Shown here in pieces: positions 7,757 through 17,355 of a DNA stretch of 64,000 nt. The stretch is taken from NCBI RefSeq assembly GCF_001544555.2, contig NZ_FCOK02000004.1, forward strand, positions 186,001-250,000, in the 5' to 3' direction. Positions within the stretch are counted from its first letter, which is position 1. Every line of letters begins with the position of its first letter. This DNA comes from Caballeronia udeis. Lineage in GTDB: Bacteria; Pseudomonadota; Gammaproteobacteria; Burkholderiales; Burkholderiaceae. The notes beneath the pieces were generated by a model, which did not search any database, was not told the DNA's origin, and was given only the letters and a program-made list of their open reading frames with translations. The position numbers and the translations under genes were made by a program.

Positions 7757-9220
7757 ATGGCTGACACGAGTTACATGGCGCGCAAATCCGTTGCGGATAT
7801 AGTCAAGAGTGCTGACGGCGGCGAGCGCCCGCTAGCGAAAACGCTGGGCGCACTCAGCATTACGGCAATGGGCATTGGCGCCATCATCGGCGCCGGCATC
7901 TTCGTGCTGACAGGCACCGCCGCCGCCCAGTTCGCGGGACCGGCCATCATCCTGTCGTTCATTCTGGGCGGTATTGCGTGCGCGTTTGTCGGGCTGTGTT
8001 ATTCCGAACTCGCGGCCATGCTGCCCGTGTGCGGCAGCAGCTACACCTACACATACGCCACGCTGGGCGAGGTGTTTGCATGGATCATCGGCTGGGACCT
8101 GATCCTCGAGTACGCCATGGGCGCGTCCACCGTTGCGGTCGGTTGGTCGGGCTATATCGTCAGCCTGCTCCATAACGTGGGCATCTCCATTCCACCCCGG
8201 CTGGCGGCGGCTCCCGGCACCATGGTGAAGCTTGCCGACGGAACATCCGTGGCGGGCATGGTCAACCTGCCGGCTGTCTTCATCATCGCGATCCTCACGT
8301 TGATGCTTGTGATGGGGACCAAGGAGTCGGCGCGGCTCAACAACGTCATGGTCGCGATCAAGCTGTTTGTCGTGGTGGCGTTTCTCGCGCTGGGCGTGTT
8401 CTTCGTGCATCCCGCGAACTGGCATCCGTTCATCCCGGCGAACACGGGCGAGTTCGGCAACTTCGGCATGAGCGGAATCCTGCGTGGCTCCGCGGTCGTG
8501 TTCTTTGCGTTCATCGGTTTCGATGCGGTATCGACCTGTGCCCAGGAAGCCAGGAAACCGCAGCGCGACATGCCGATCGGCATTCTCGGCTCACTGGTAA
8601 TCTGCACGATCCTGTACATCGCGGTGGCGGGGGTGCTCACCGGACTTGTGCCTTATGGCGAATTGAACGTGCCCGATCCTATTGCGAGGGGCGTGGACGT
8701 GATTGGCCTCACGTGGTTCTCCATCCTGATCAAGATTGGCGCGCTGACCGGCCTGACGACCGTGATCCTTGTGCTGTTGTACGGACAGAGCCGCATCTTC
8801 TTCACGATGTCGCAGGATGGCTTGCTGCCCGGATTGTTCGCGCAGGTTCATCCCCGCCTGAAGACGCCTCACCTCAGCCAGACCATGATTGGCGTGGTCG
8901 TTGCCATTGTCGCGGCCTTCACGCCAATCAGCGTGCTGGGCGAGATGGTGAGCATCGGCACGCTGTTCGCCTTCGTCCTGGTGTGCGGCGCAGTGATCTA
9001 CCTGCGGCGCAGCGACTCCGATGCAAGCCGGCCGTTTCGTGTGCCGGGCGTGCCGGTCGTGCCCATCCTCGGCATCCTGTTTTGCGTGCTCCTAATGACC
9101 GGCCTGCCACTCGTCACGTGGGCGCGACTGGTGGTCTGGCTGGTGATCGGGCTCGTGATCTACATCTCGTATGGACGCAATAACTCGCGGCTGCGGCATC
9201 CGGAGCGGCACGCGGGATAA
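7757..9220 (+). CDS. Amino acid permease, APC superfamily (cationic amino acid type)
   Basis: A 487-aa inner-membrane carrier with about 12 hydrophobic segments. The first helix shows the APC signature GIGAIIGAGIFVLTGTAAAQFAG split over 20-odd residues; key parts are GAIIGAGIFV and AGPAIILSF. Later FIGFDAVSTCAQEARKPQRD is typical of the CAT/YfnA-like group. ATG 7757 has GAGG upstream and fits the family N-terminus better than the ATG at 7694. Likely proton-coupled amino-acid uptake; the specific substrate is unknown. Monocistronic in appearance. Confidence 0.9.
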   Translation: MADTSYMARKSVADIVKSADGGERPLAKTLGALSITAMGIGAIIGAGIFVLTGTAAAQFAGPAIILSFILGGIACAFVGLCYSELAAMLPVCGSSYTYTYATLGEVFAWIIGWDLILEYAMGASTVAVGWSGYIVSLLHNVGISIPPRLAAAPGTMVKLADGTSVAGMVNLPAVFIIAILTLMLVMGTKESARLNNVMVAIKLFVVVAFLALGVFFVHPANWHPFIPANTGEFGNFGMSGILRGSAVVFFAFIGFDAVSTCAQEARKPQRDMPIGILGSLVICTILYIAVAGVLTGLVPYGELNVPDPIARGVDVIGLTWFSILIKIGALTGLTTVILVLLYGQSRIFFTMSQDGLLPGLFAQVHPRLKTPHLSQTMIGVVVAIVAAFTPISVLGEMVSIGTLFAFVLVCGAVIYLRRSDSDASRPFRVPGVPVVPILGILFCVLLMTGLPLVTWARLVVWLVIGLVIYISYGRNNSRLRHPERHAG

Positions 9221-9345
9221 CAATGCAGCCCGTGTCGCGCGGCGGCAGCTTGGGGCAGGGTCAGACACCCGCGCTTCGCACGACGCAGACCAGCATGTAC
9301 TGGCCGGCGGATTCAAAAACAATTCGAAGGGGACCCGGAGGGGTT

Positions 9346-9549
9346 TCAGGCAGGCTGGATGTTCGACGCCTGCTTGCCCTTCGGGCCCTGGCCAATATCG
9401 AAACTCACCTTCTGGTTCTCGAGCAGTGACTTGAAACCTTCAGTCTTGATCTCCGAGAAATGGGCGAACAACTCTTCGCTGCCGTCATCGGGGGTGATGA
9501 AACCAAAACCCTTTGCATCGCTGAACCACTTTACTCGTCCGGTCGGCAT
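9346..9549 (-). CDS. Cold-shock domain protein
   Basis: A 67-aa single CSD protein that binds single-stranded RNA or DNA. RNP1 is KGFGFI (residues 13-18) and RNP2 is LFAHF (27-31). AAGGAG lies just upstream of the ATG. It is the usual length of CspA-like proteins. Whether it is cold-inducible cannot be told; no clear cold-box was identified in the sequence upstream (9550-9700). Confidence 0.95.
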   Translation of the reverse strand: MPTGRVKWFSDAKGFGFITPDDGSEELFAHFSEIKTEGFKSLLENQKVSFDIGQGPKGKQASNIQPA

Positions 9550-9736
9550 GGCCGTCTCCTTGCTGGAAAAAGGGGAACGGTATCACGCGCGACCGTTTTC
9601 GCTCGCGCGGCTTTTTTGCCCGCCCGCCGGCGGAACGCCAATCCCTGCCGTCGGCCCGGGCGGAAAACCCCTCCGGAAGCCCGTGCGCATGCTTCTCAGC
9701 GTTTATCTCAGCGTTTACCTTTACTTATAAAAAATC

Positions 9737-9752
9737 TTTTCATATGTGAAAA
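9737..9752. promoter_or_regulatory. Inverted repeat upstream of the SDR operon
   Basis: TTTTCA and TGAAAA flank a 4-bp spacer in an AT-rich stretch 64 bp before the SDR start. It is a candidate operator for the IclR-type regulator encoded at the end of this cluster. This is inferred from position only. Confidence 0.35.
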
Positions 9753-9815
9753 TTTAGCGTGAAACCCATGCGGGGAACCGCATCGAAAGGACCCACAACC
9801 GAACAAGGAGCATCA

Positions 9816-10586
9816 ATGGTCAAGCGTGTCGAAGGCAAAAACATCGTGGTGACGGCTGCCGGAAAAGGCATTGGACGGGCTTCCGCACTGATGCTGGCGG
9901 CCGAAGGTGCTCACGTCTGGGCAACCGATATCGACGAAAGCGCACTCGCCGAACTCGCCCGCGAGGCAGGCGCCGGCTCTACCTTGCGCACTGCACGGCT
10001 GAACGTGCTGGATTCCGCCGATGTCGACGCGTTCGCCGCGACCACCGGCCCGCTCGACGTGCTGTTCAACTGCGCCGGTTACGTCCACGACGGCAACATC
10101 CTCAAGTGCGCGGACAAGGACTGGGATTTCAGCTTCGACCTGAACGTCAAGGCCATGTACCGGACCATTCGCGCATTCCTCCCCGCGATGATCGAGGCAG
10201 GCAAAGGGGCATCGATCATTAACATGGCCTCGGCGGCGTCAAGCGTGAAAGGCGTGCCAAACCGCTTTGTTTATGGCGCCTCGAAGGCGGCCGTGATCGG
10301 TTTGACGAAGTCCGTCGCGGCGGATTTCGTCGGCCAGGCCATCCGTTGCAACGCGATTTGCCCCGGCACGATCGAATCGCCGTCGCTGCGTGGACGGATC
10401 GCGAGCCAGGCGGCGGCGTCGCATCTCGACGAAGAACAGGTCCGTGCCGCGTTCGTCGCGCGTCAGCCTATTGGCCGTGTCGGGCGCGCGGAAGAAGTCG
10501 CGGCGCTGGTGACTTACCTTGCTTCCGACGAATCCGCGTTCACCACCGGCGCGATCCACATGATCGACGGCGGCTGGTCGAACTGA
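9816..10586 (+). CDS. SDR family oxidoreductase, 2-keto-3-deoxy-L-fuconate dehydrogenase-like
   Basis: A 256-aa classical short-chain dehydrogenase using NAD(P). It has the cofactor glycine motif TAAGKGIGRA, NCAGYVHDGN in the NNAG position, and the catalytic YGASK. The blocks around SSVKGVPNRFVYGASKAA and the C-terminal IDGGWSN resemble 2-keto-3-deoxy-L-fuconate dehydrogenases of Burkholderia and the BDH2/DHRS6 group. AAGGAG precedes ATG 9816; the longer frame from 9759 lacks one. It precedes an MFS carrier and an IclR regulator, which suggests a small catabolic unit for a sugar acid. The other enzymes of such a pathway are not in this window. Confidence 0.88.
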   Translation: MVKRVEGKNIVVTAAGKGIGRASALMLAAEGAHVWATDIDESALAELAREAGAGSTLRTARLNVLDSADVDAFAATTGPLDVLFNCAGYVHDGNILKCADKDWDFSFDLNVKAMYRTIRAFLPAMIEAGKGASIINMASAASSVKGVPNRFVYGASKAAVIGLTKSVAADFVGQAIRCNAICPGTIESPSLRGRIASQAAASHLDEEQVRAAFVARQPIGRVGRAEEVAALVTYLASDESAFTTGAIHMIDGGWSN

Positions 10587-10638
10587 TCCTGATTGATTCG
10601 TATAGCTTGAGAATATAAAAACACAAGAGGAGACCTCC

Positions 10639-11958
10639 ATGTCAGGATCGATTCCGCTCGCGGCGAGCCCGGAAGCCGCCGCGCTTGAAGAAAATGCGTA
10701 TCGAAAGGCGGTGTGGCGGATCGTACCGTTGCTGATCGTCTGCTTCATCTTCGCTTACTTCGATCGCGTCAACATCAGCTTCGCCAAGCTGCAGATGCAG
10801 GGTGACCTGGGCCTCTCCAACGCCGCGTACGGCTTTGGCGCCAGCATCTTCTTCGTGGGCTATTTCATCTTCGAAATCCCCAGCAACCTGATCCTGAGCC
10901 GGGTCGGCGCGCGCGTCTGGATCGCACGCATCATGATCTCGTGGGGCATTGCCTCGGCCGCGATGATGTTCGTCACATCGGAGACGTGGTTCTACGTGCT
11001 GCGCTTCGTGATTGGCGCGACAGAAGCGGGTTTCCTGCCTGGCATCATCCTGTACTTCACATACTGGTTTCCTGCCAAGCGGCGAGCACGTATCAATGCG
11101 CTTTTCATGACGTCGATCTCCATCTCGGGCGTGATCGGCGGTCCCTTGTCGGGCTTCATCATGACGCGCTTCGCCGGTCTCGGCGGGTTGGCGGGCTGGC
11201 AGTGGCTGTTCCTGCTCGAAGGTTTGCCGACCGCCCTGCTCGGCCTGCTGGTGCTCGCCATTCTCGACGACCGCATTGCCAGCGCGAAATGGCTCAGCGC
11301 TGAAGAGAAGGCCGTGCTGCAAGCCAACCTGGATCGCGAGGATCATGGCACGTCGCATAAATTCATCGACGCCATGCGCCAGCCCGGCACGCTGCTGCTC
11401 TCGCTGATCTATCTTTTCATGCTGATGGGACTCTATGGGCTGACGTTCTGGATGCCGCAACTGATCAAGAACACCGGCATCACCAGCCCGATGACCATCG
11501 GCCTGCTCACCGCCATTCCGTATGCCGCGGCGGGCATCGGCATGGTGGCGCTGGGCAGGAGTTCGGACCGGCGCGGCGAACGGCGCTGGCACCTCGGGCT
11601 GGCGGTCGGCGTGGGCGGTATCGGTTATATGCTGAGCGCGTATTTCGCCCATGACACCACGCTTGCCATGATCTCACTCGTGATTGCGGCGGTGGGTGCG
11701 ATCGGTTGCCTGCCGGTGTTCTGGACCTTGCCGCCTGCGTTCCTGAGCGGCACGGCAGCGGCCGGCGGCATCGCGTTGATCAACTCGATCGGCAACCTGG
11801 GCGGCATCATCAGCCCGTATCTGGTCGGCAAGGTGGTCGATATCACCGGCGTGCCCTCCGGCGGCTTGTACGCCATTGCGGCGGTCCTGATCCTGGCGGC
11901 CCTGCTGATTCTCTTCGGCTTGCCCGAGCGCATTGCCAACCGCGATCAAGCGCTTTGA
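10639..11958 (+). CDS. MFS transporter, ACS type
   Basis: A 439-aa carrier with about 12 membrane segments and the ACS pattern FAYFDRVNISFAKLQMQGDL, then EIPSNLILSRVGAR and ATEAGFLPGIILYFTYWFP. GAGGAG lies before the ATG. It is closely related in pattern to the broken MFS gene at 5624, but intact. It starts 52 bp after the SDR gene and is probably cotranscribed. Substrate likely a sugar acid or related organic anion, by family and by neighbours. Confidence 0.9.
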   Translation: MSGSIPLAASPEAAALEENAYRKAVWRIVPLLIVCFIFAYFDRVNISFAKLQMQGDLGLSNAAYGFGASIFFVGYFIFEIPSNLILSRVGARVWIARIMISWGIASAAMMFVTSETWFYVLRFVIGATEAGFLPGIILYFTYWFPAKRRARINALFMTSISISGVIGGPLSGFIMTRFAGLGGLAGWQWLFLLEGLPTALLGLLVLAILDDRIASAKWLSAEEKAVLQANLDREDHGTSHKFIDAMRQPGTLLLSLIYLFMLMGLYGLTFWMPQLIKNTGITSPMTIGLLTAIPYAAAGIGMVALGRSSDRRGERRWHLGLAVGVGGIGYMLSAYFAHDTTLAMISLVIAAVGAIGCLPVFWTLPPAFLSGTAAAGGIALINSIGNLGGIISPYLVGKVVDITGVPSGGLYAIAAVLILAALLILFGLPERIANRDQAL

Positions 11959-12010
11959 CTGCCTCGCCCGGCTTGATGACAACGCGCTCTTTTTCGCTCA
12001 CTACATTGCC

Positions 12011-12841
12011 ATGAATACAGTTCTGAAACCCTCCAGGAACGCGTCCGGCGAGAACGCCGACAGCCCGCGCTACACGGCCCCCGCCCTCGAAAAAGGACTC
12101 GATATTCTCGACGTGCTCGTGGACACGGCCGAGGGTTACACGCTCAACGAACTATCGGTGAAACTCGGCCGCACCGTGAGCGAAATCTTTCGCATGGTCG
12201 TGACGCTCGAGCGCCGCGGTTATGTACAGGGTGATCACAACGACCGTTACACGCTGACGCTCAGGCTCTTCGAGATGGCGCACCGGCAACAGCCCATCCG
12301 GTCGCTGACCGCCATGGCGCTGCCGCTGTTGCGCGATCTCGCGAATACGACGCGGCAGTCGTGCCATTTATCGATCTACAACAGCGGCCGCGTAGCGGTC
12401 ATCGCGCAAGTCGATAGTCCCGAGCGATGGTCCTTCGGCTTGAAAGTCGGCGCGGTGATGGGCCTCACCGATACCTCGTCAGGCCACGTGCTGCTCGCGT
12501 TTCGCGACGTTGCCGAACGGGAGCGGATGCTCGCCGCGCATACGCGCGTGGAAGGCGAGAACGACGTGGAGCCGGCGGTCCTGCTTGCGTTGCTCGACGA
12601 GATTCGCGCGACCGGGCATGAGATCGTGCCCAGCCGGCAGATGCGCGGGGTGACCAACATGGCCTTTCCCGTGATTGGAAGCAGTGGCGACGCCATTGCC
12701 GCGGTCAACGTGCCGTACCTCGAGCGTATTGATAAAAAGATCAATCCCGAGTTCGACGAGGTTTGCAGGATGGTCGGCGAGATGGCCGGCCGCTTGTCCG
12801 CGCTCATGGGGTTCAGCGGTTACAACCTCGAAGGCGAATAG
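12011..12841 (+). CDS. IclR family transcriptional regulator
   Basis: A 276-aa regulator with an N-terminal winged helix (APALEKGLDILDVL, then YTLNELSVKLGRTVSEIFRM) and a C-terminal IclR effector domain. ATG 12011 follows the MFS stop by about 50 bp. There is no strong ribosome site, and upstream starts inside the MFS 3' end are possible. It probably controls the SDR-MFS unit upstream in response to the pathway substrate. Confidence 0.9.
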   Translation: MNTVLKPSRNASGENADSPRYTAPALEKGLDILDVLVDTAEGYTLNELSVKLGRTVSEIFRMVVTLERRGYVQGDHNDRYTLTLRLFEMAHRQQPIRSLTAMALPLLRDLANTTRQSCHLSIYNSGRVAVIAQVDSPERWSFGLKVGAVMGLTDTSSGHVLLAFRDVAERERMLAAHTRVEGENDVEPAVLLALLDEIRATGHEIVPSRQMRGVTNMAFPVIGSSGDAIAAVNVPYLERIDKKINPEFDEVCRMVGEMAGRLSALMGFSGYNLEGE

Positions 12842-12961
12842 ATCCTTTTTGCCTTGGGCACGAGCGCTTGAATGCCCCCGCATCCGAGCGCTCATTCTTA
12901 AGCGTTTGCGTGGAAAAAAATTAAAAATAAATCGATCTGGTTTTATCGCCATTTAATCGCG

Positions 12962-12990
12962 TTGACGAAATAAATGCGCAACCGTATAAA
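12962..12990 (+). promoter_or_regulatory. Sigma-70-like promoter for the glycosyltransferase gene
   Basis: TTGACG (12962-12967) and TATAAA (12985-12990) are 17 bp apart in an AT-rich stretch unlike its surroundings. The expected transcript would have a leader of about 100 nt. Confidence 0.6.
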
Positions 12991-13099
12991 ACCAACAACG
13001 CCACCCTTACGCAGTCTTTCAATAATCCGACGCCACTATTCGCGGTCTAACCCGAATATGCCCGGTCGATCCAACCATTCAGCCTACGGTGAAGACATC

Positions 13100-14065
13100 A
13101 TGCGACAGACCAAGATCTCTATTTGCCTGCCAACGTGCAATCGCCCCGAACTGCTGATGGCATCGCTCACCTCGTGTCTTGCCCAAACTCACGCGAACAT
13201 TGAAATAGTCATTGGCGACGATTCCAGCGATACCCGTACGCGCAACCTGATCGATACAACGTATTTGCACGAAACGCGCATCTCTTATGTCAAGAATGAA
13301 CCGCCGCTTGGGCAGGCAGACAATATCGCCAGTCTTTTCGAGCGGGCGACGGGCGATAAAATCCTGCTTATCCACGATGACGATGCGCTCAAACCCGACT
13401 GTATAGAACGCCTGCTGTCCGTCTGGAACCTTCACCCGGACCTGGAAATCGCATTCGGCGACCAATATCAAATGGACGATACCGGGCGCGTGGATATGGA
13501 AGCCAGCCGTAAGCTCAATACGGATTACCACCGCACGGAAGCCGTGACCGGCCTGCAAGACAATCCGGGGCGCACCGGCCTGATCCAGATGATGCCGAAC
13601 AACGGTTGGCTCGCCAACGCGGATCTGGTCAAGAAAATCAGTTACCGGAAGCAGTACGGCATTGGCTGCGAATTCGTGTTCGGCGCGCAGATCTGCATTG
13701 CAGCCACGAAGGTGTATTACCTCAAGGAATACGTGTCGTTTTATCGGAAGACCGATGTCTCGATGTCCAAGACCACGGCACGCTCCACCACCGCTGCGGC
13801 CGTATTGGCGTACGACTTTCTCAAGTCGCTCAAGCTGGACAGCAGCCTTGAGTCTGCGCGCGAGCTGGCGCTCAAGCGGATCGTGCCCATTGTCGTGTCG
13901 GTGTACGCACGCAACCATCAACCCATGCAGGGCCTCAGCATCGCGCTTGCGCATCTGTATGCGTACAACTACGGGCTCAGCAAACGCCTCTACTTCCACC
14001 TGATGCTGATCCTCAAGGGATTCGCCAGCACGGGAAGCTACAAAAGCAGCACGCAGAACGGCTGA
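13100..14065 (+). CDS. Family 2 glycosyltransferase
   Basis: A 321-aa GT-A fold enzyme that transfers a sugar from a nucleotide donor. It opens with ISICLPTCNRPELL, shows the nucleotide-binding IEIVIGDDSSDTRT segment and a metal-binding DXD-like motif HDDDALKPDC. No membrane segment is evident, so it likely works at the cytoplasmic face. ATG 13100 is chosen because it begins the fold directly and has a GGTGAAG upstream; ATG 13058 is an alternative. It stands alone with its own promoter, so no polysaccharide pathway can be assigned. Confidence 0.85.
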   Translation: MRQTKISICLPTCNRPELLMASLTSCLAQTHANIEIVIGDDSSDTRTRNLIDTTYLHETRISYVKNEPPLGQADNIASLFERATGDKILLIHDDDALKPDCIERLLSVWNLHPDLEIAFGDQYQMDDTGRVDMEASRKLNTDYHRTEAVTGLQDNPGRTGLIQMMPNNGWLANADLVKKISYRKQYGIGCEFVFGAQICIAATKVYYLKEYVSFYRKTDVSMSKTTARSTTAAAVLAYDFLKSLKLDSSLESARELALKRIVPIVVSVYARNHQPMQGLSIALAHLYAYNYGLSKRLYFHLMLILKGFASTGSYKSSTQNG

Positions 14066-14085
14066 AGCAGGACAGCTTCCTTCAG

Positions 14086-14122
14086 ATTCAAGCCCGGGCT
14101 CATCGTGCGCCCGGGCTTGAAT
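14086..14122 (+). terminator. Strong hairpin after the glycosyltransferase gene
   Basis: A perfect 14-bp stem (ATTCAAGCCCGGGC with its complement) and 9-nt loop begin 20 bp after the stop. No T-run follows, so it may act as a transcript-stabilising hairpin rather than a classic terminator. Confidence 0.55.
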
Positions 14123-14364
14123 CCCTATCGCCCGGCTTCACCATCCCCCTCGCTATTCCCCCGATCCCGATCAACGCACTTCTGCGTCATCGCGAAACCG
14201 CCCACACGTAAAACACTTTGCAGTACATTCGTCAGGCGCCGCAATGACGGAAACAGCAGAACACAGCCCGGGCATTGTTCTGACAATTAGGCGTGACGAA
14301 CACCGAATGCACATCCAAGCACTAAGAGCGTCCGACTCACGAAAGTTTTTCGGGAAAATCCGCC

Positions 14365-17301
14365 ATGCTGAATCTCATCGCCTGTTTGTTCGGACGCCGT
14401 GTGCCCGCAAAACGCCGTTCCTTGCTTCCAGCGGCGCCCCCCGCCGCCAACGCCGAAGACCATAGCTCCTCCACGTTGCCACCGGACTTCATCGGCATCG
14501 AGATTGCACAAGCGCGGCGTCATAGGCAGGCGGTCGGGCTCGACCCGCTGCCTGACGAGCATTCCGGCAACCTGCACGATGCCGCCGGCATACCCGGCCT
14601 CGCCATCTCGGGTGGCGGTATTCGCAGCGCGGTATTTTCACTCGGCGTCCTGCAGGCCATGGCGGATCAGCAAGTGCTGAAACACTTCAGCTATGTATCG
14701 ACGGTATCGGGCGGAAGCTACATCGGCGCGTTCTATGGCAGCCTTTTTGTTCCCGATACCTTGCGCACCGGCGGCACGCAAACACCGCCAGGCGAGTTCA
14801 AGACAAAAGCGCAAAAGGCTGCCGATACGCTGGGTCCAAAGGCATCCGCCAGCAAGCCCACCTCAGTCACGCCCATTGCGTACCTGCGCGATAACTGCAA
14901 CTACCTCGTGCCGAACGGCATGAGCGATGTGCTGCAATCCATTGCCTTCTCGCTGCGAAACTGGTTCGCGTTGCAATATGTCATAGGGGTGTCGCTGCTG
15001 ACCATCCTGCTCTGGATCAGTCTCGCGAATTACACGATCTTTCACTTCGCCAGCTTCGCCGATCATTGGCACCCGCTGCTCAAATCGGTTCCCGGCCTGC
15101 TGGCGCTGGCGGTTTCCATCCTGCTCATTTCACCGTTGAGCCGTGCATACTGGCTCACGCAAAATCTCGCTCAGGGAACACATCCGATCTACAAGGTATT
15201 GCCTGCCGCCTCGCTGGTGCTGGTGACCCTGATCGCCCTGGTCAGCGTGGAGATCAATCGGCCAGGGACCATCATGCCGGTGCATTCCTCGGCGGCCGCA
15301 TCGGCCGGCCGGGCTTATTCGTTTATCGGCGTCGGCGCATGGTTCGTGATCCTTACCGAAATCCTTGCTGTCGTAGCGTTCGCTATTGCATGGAGCTTCG
15401 TGAACCGTAACGCGTCGCCGGGAACGTCGGGCATGGCATGGCGCGCCGGTCCGAGAGCTACGCCCGCGTCCCGCCTCGATAGCCGCGCATTTGCGGACCG
15501 CCTGCGCAACGCATTGACGAACGCGTACACCACGCCGCTTCGCTTCGGCCGCCATCGCTTCTTTTCCGGTCCGATCCAGGTCATGATCTGGGCAGCCGCC
15601 ATCGCCGCCATTGATGCGATCGGGCAGATAGGCTACGCATGCGCGCCCGTCTTCGCTCACCATTTTTTCGGCTCGGGCACTGCTTCGCAAGCGTGCGCGT
15701 TCGCGACGTCGAGCGAGGCCGCAACTGCAACTGCAACCGCAACCGCAACCACTACCGCTACCGCCGATGGTTCATTCGTGCCTGCTTCGCTTGGCGTGCT
15801 GGCAAGTTCCGGTGCGGCGATCTGGGCGGCGGCCAAGTTCCTTTTGTCCCAGGGCAGCACCGTCACGGACCGGCTGATGAAAGTACCGCGGATCGTGCTT
15901 GCCTCGGTCGCCGCCATACTCGCCGCATTGCTCACGCTGACGTTCTGGTCAATCGCCGCCCGCGCCGTCGCTGCCGCATTGAAGCACTATGCAGACAAGT
16001 CCGCGCTTCTCGACCGGCTCCCGAGCGCCTTGCAGGATGCCAATCACAACGGCCTGCTGTTCCTTGGGGCCACCTGCTGCGTCATACTGATCCTCGCGAT
16101 CATTGATGGCCTCTGCATCCAGTTTCTCAATCTCTCGACCTACCAGCGCTTTTACAGCACGCGTCTCACGCGTGCGTTCATTGGCGCGACCAATAGCGTA
16201 CGGCTCGATCAGGCGAACCGCCGCGACGTCACGTCGCTCGTTCCCGGCGACAGCATTGCGATGGGCCAGTATTACCACGGCCTGAGTTGCGCGCCGGTGC
16301 ATCTGATCAACACCACGGTCAACAAGACCATCGACTGGAATTCGTCGCTGGTGCAGCGTGGTGCGCGCGGCATGATCATGAGCATCGGGCCGGCGGGCAT
16401 GACCGTTGGCGCAAAACTCGGCGTGCTGCAATGCGAATGGAATCGCGCGAACGACATCTCCACGCCCGCTTCGCACATCCTGTCCGGCCACCCGACACCG
16501 GGCATCTGGCTCGAGTCAATGATGCTGGGCGACTGGATCGCGATCTCGGGCGCGGCGGTGAGCACCGGACTTGGACAAATGACGCGTCCGGGTTATTCGC
16601 TGTTGCTGGGCATTGCCAACATTCGCCTTGGGTACTGGTGGGACACGTACTCCGCGCCGCTTCGCCAAAGCACAACGAGCAACCCGCGTGCACGCGTACC
16701 GATTCCGGACAACAAAGATCCCAAGCACCCTTTTCGCGAGAAGGTGTTCGGTACGCAGTTCTGCCTGACCAGCGAACTGCTCGGACAGTTCGACGGACCG
16801 CGAGGCCGGCGCTGGTATCTGACGGACGGCGGTCACTTCGAGAATACCGGCGCATACGAATTGCTGCGCCGCCAGATGGCGTTCATCGTCATACTCGACA
16901 ACGGTTGCGATCCGACCTACGAGTTTGACGATCTGGCTAACCTGACGCGGCGGGTTCGCGTCGACTTCGGTATCGAAATTTATGAATCATCGTGCAAGAT
17001 CACTTCGCCCGATGGCTTGCGGCTGAACCCACGCATGATTGCGAAATCGTTCGATGAATTTGCGAAAGACCCGGACTATCTCGCGATTCGCCTGATGGTT
17101 GCGTTTCCGGACGGGCGCACCGGCCAGATCCTCGCGATCAAACCGCGCCTGAGCGCGGCAGCCCCTCATGACGTCCGTCAATACAAGAACACAAGTCCCG
17201 ATTTCCCGCACGAAACAACCGCTAACCAGTTCTTCGACGACGTTCAATGGGAATCGCATCGCGCGCTCGGGTACTCGCAAGCGCGCGCGTTGTTCGGCTA
17301 G
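14365..17301 (+). CDS. Large membrane patatin-like phospholipase
   Basis: A 978-aa protein with a patatin fold split by a membrane region. Near the N-terminus are the oxyanion motif GGGIRS (83-88) and the nucleophile motif TVSGGS (Ser115). The matching DGG with the catalytic Asp is far away at about residue 821 (LTDGGHFENTG). In between are roughly eight hydrophobic segments (about residues 200-600). Family members hydrolyse acyl esters of lipids. A Thr/Ala low-complexity patch lies at about residues 452-466. The gene is alone between a glycosyltransferase and a convergent acyl-CoA dehydrogenase; a weak GGGAA precedes the ATG. Confidence 0.85.
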   Translation: MLNLIACLFGRRVPAKRRSLLPAAPPAANAEDHSSSTLPPDFIGIEIAQARRHRQAVGLDPLPDEHSGNLHDAAGIPGLAISGGGIRSAVFSLGVLQAMADQQVLKHFSYVSTVSGGSYIGAFYGSLFVPDTLRTGGTQTPPGEFKTKAQKAADTLGPKASASKPTSVTPIAYLRDNCNYLVPNGMSDVLQSIAFSLRNWFALQYVIGVSLLTILLWISLANYTIFHFASFADHWHPLLKSVPGLLALAVSILLISPLSRAYWLTQNLAQGTHPIYKVLPAASLVLVTLIALVSVEINRPGTIMPVHSSAAASAGRAYSFIGVGAWFVILTEILAVVAFAIAWSFVNRNASPGTSGMAWRAGPRATPASRLDSRAFADRLRNALTNAYTTPLRFGRHRFFSGPIQVMIWAAAIAAIDAIGQIGYACAPVFAHHFFGSGTASQACAFATSSEAATATATATATTTATADGSFVPASLGVLASSGAAIWAAAKFLLSQGSTVTDRLMKVPRIVLASVAAILAALLTLTFWSIAARAVAAALKHYADKSALLDRLPSALQDANHNGLLFLGATCCVILILAIIDGLCIQFLNLSTYQRFYSTRLTRAFIGATNSVRLDQANRRDVTSLVPGDSIAMGQYYHGLSCAPVHLINTTVNKTIDWNSSLVQRGARGMIMSIGPAGMTVGAKLGVLQCEWNRANDISTPASHILSGHPTPGIWLESMMLGDWIAISGAAVSTGLGQMTRPGYSLLLGIANIRLGYWWDTYSAPLRQSTTSNPRARVPIPDNKDPKHPFREKVFGTQFCLTSELLGQFDGPRGRRWYLTDGGHFENTGAYELLRRQMAFIVILDNGCDPTYEFDDLANLTRRVRVDFGIEIYESSCKITSPDGLRLNPRMIAKSFDEFAKDPDYLAIRLMVAFPDGRTGQILAIKPRLSAAAPHDVRQYKNTSPDFPHETTANQFFDDVQWESHRALGYSQARALFG
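15721..15750 (+). repeat. Hexanucleotide tandem repeat inside the patatin gene
   Basis: Five consecutive copies of GCAACY, followed by degenerate copies to about 15762, encode an alternating Thr/Ala run. The unit is six bases, so length changes stay in frame and would vary a loop rather than switch the gene off. Confidence 0.85.
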
Positions 17302-17355
17302 GTGGGATGGATTGCGACTGATCGGTCGCGAGCCTGGACAGGTTTTCAGTGCCGG

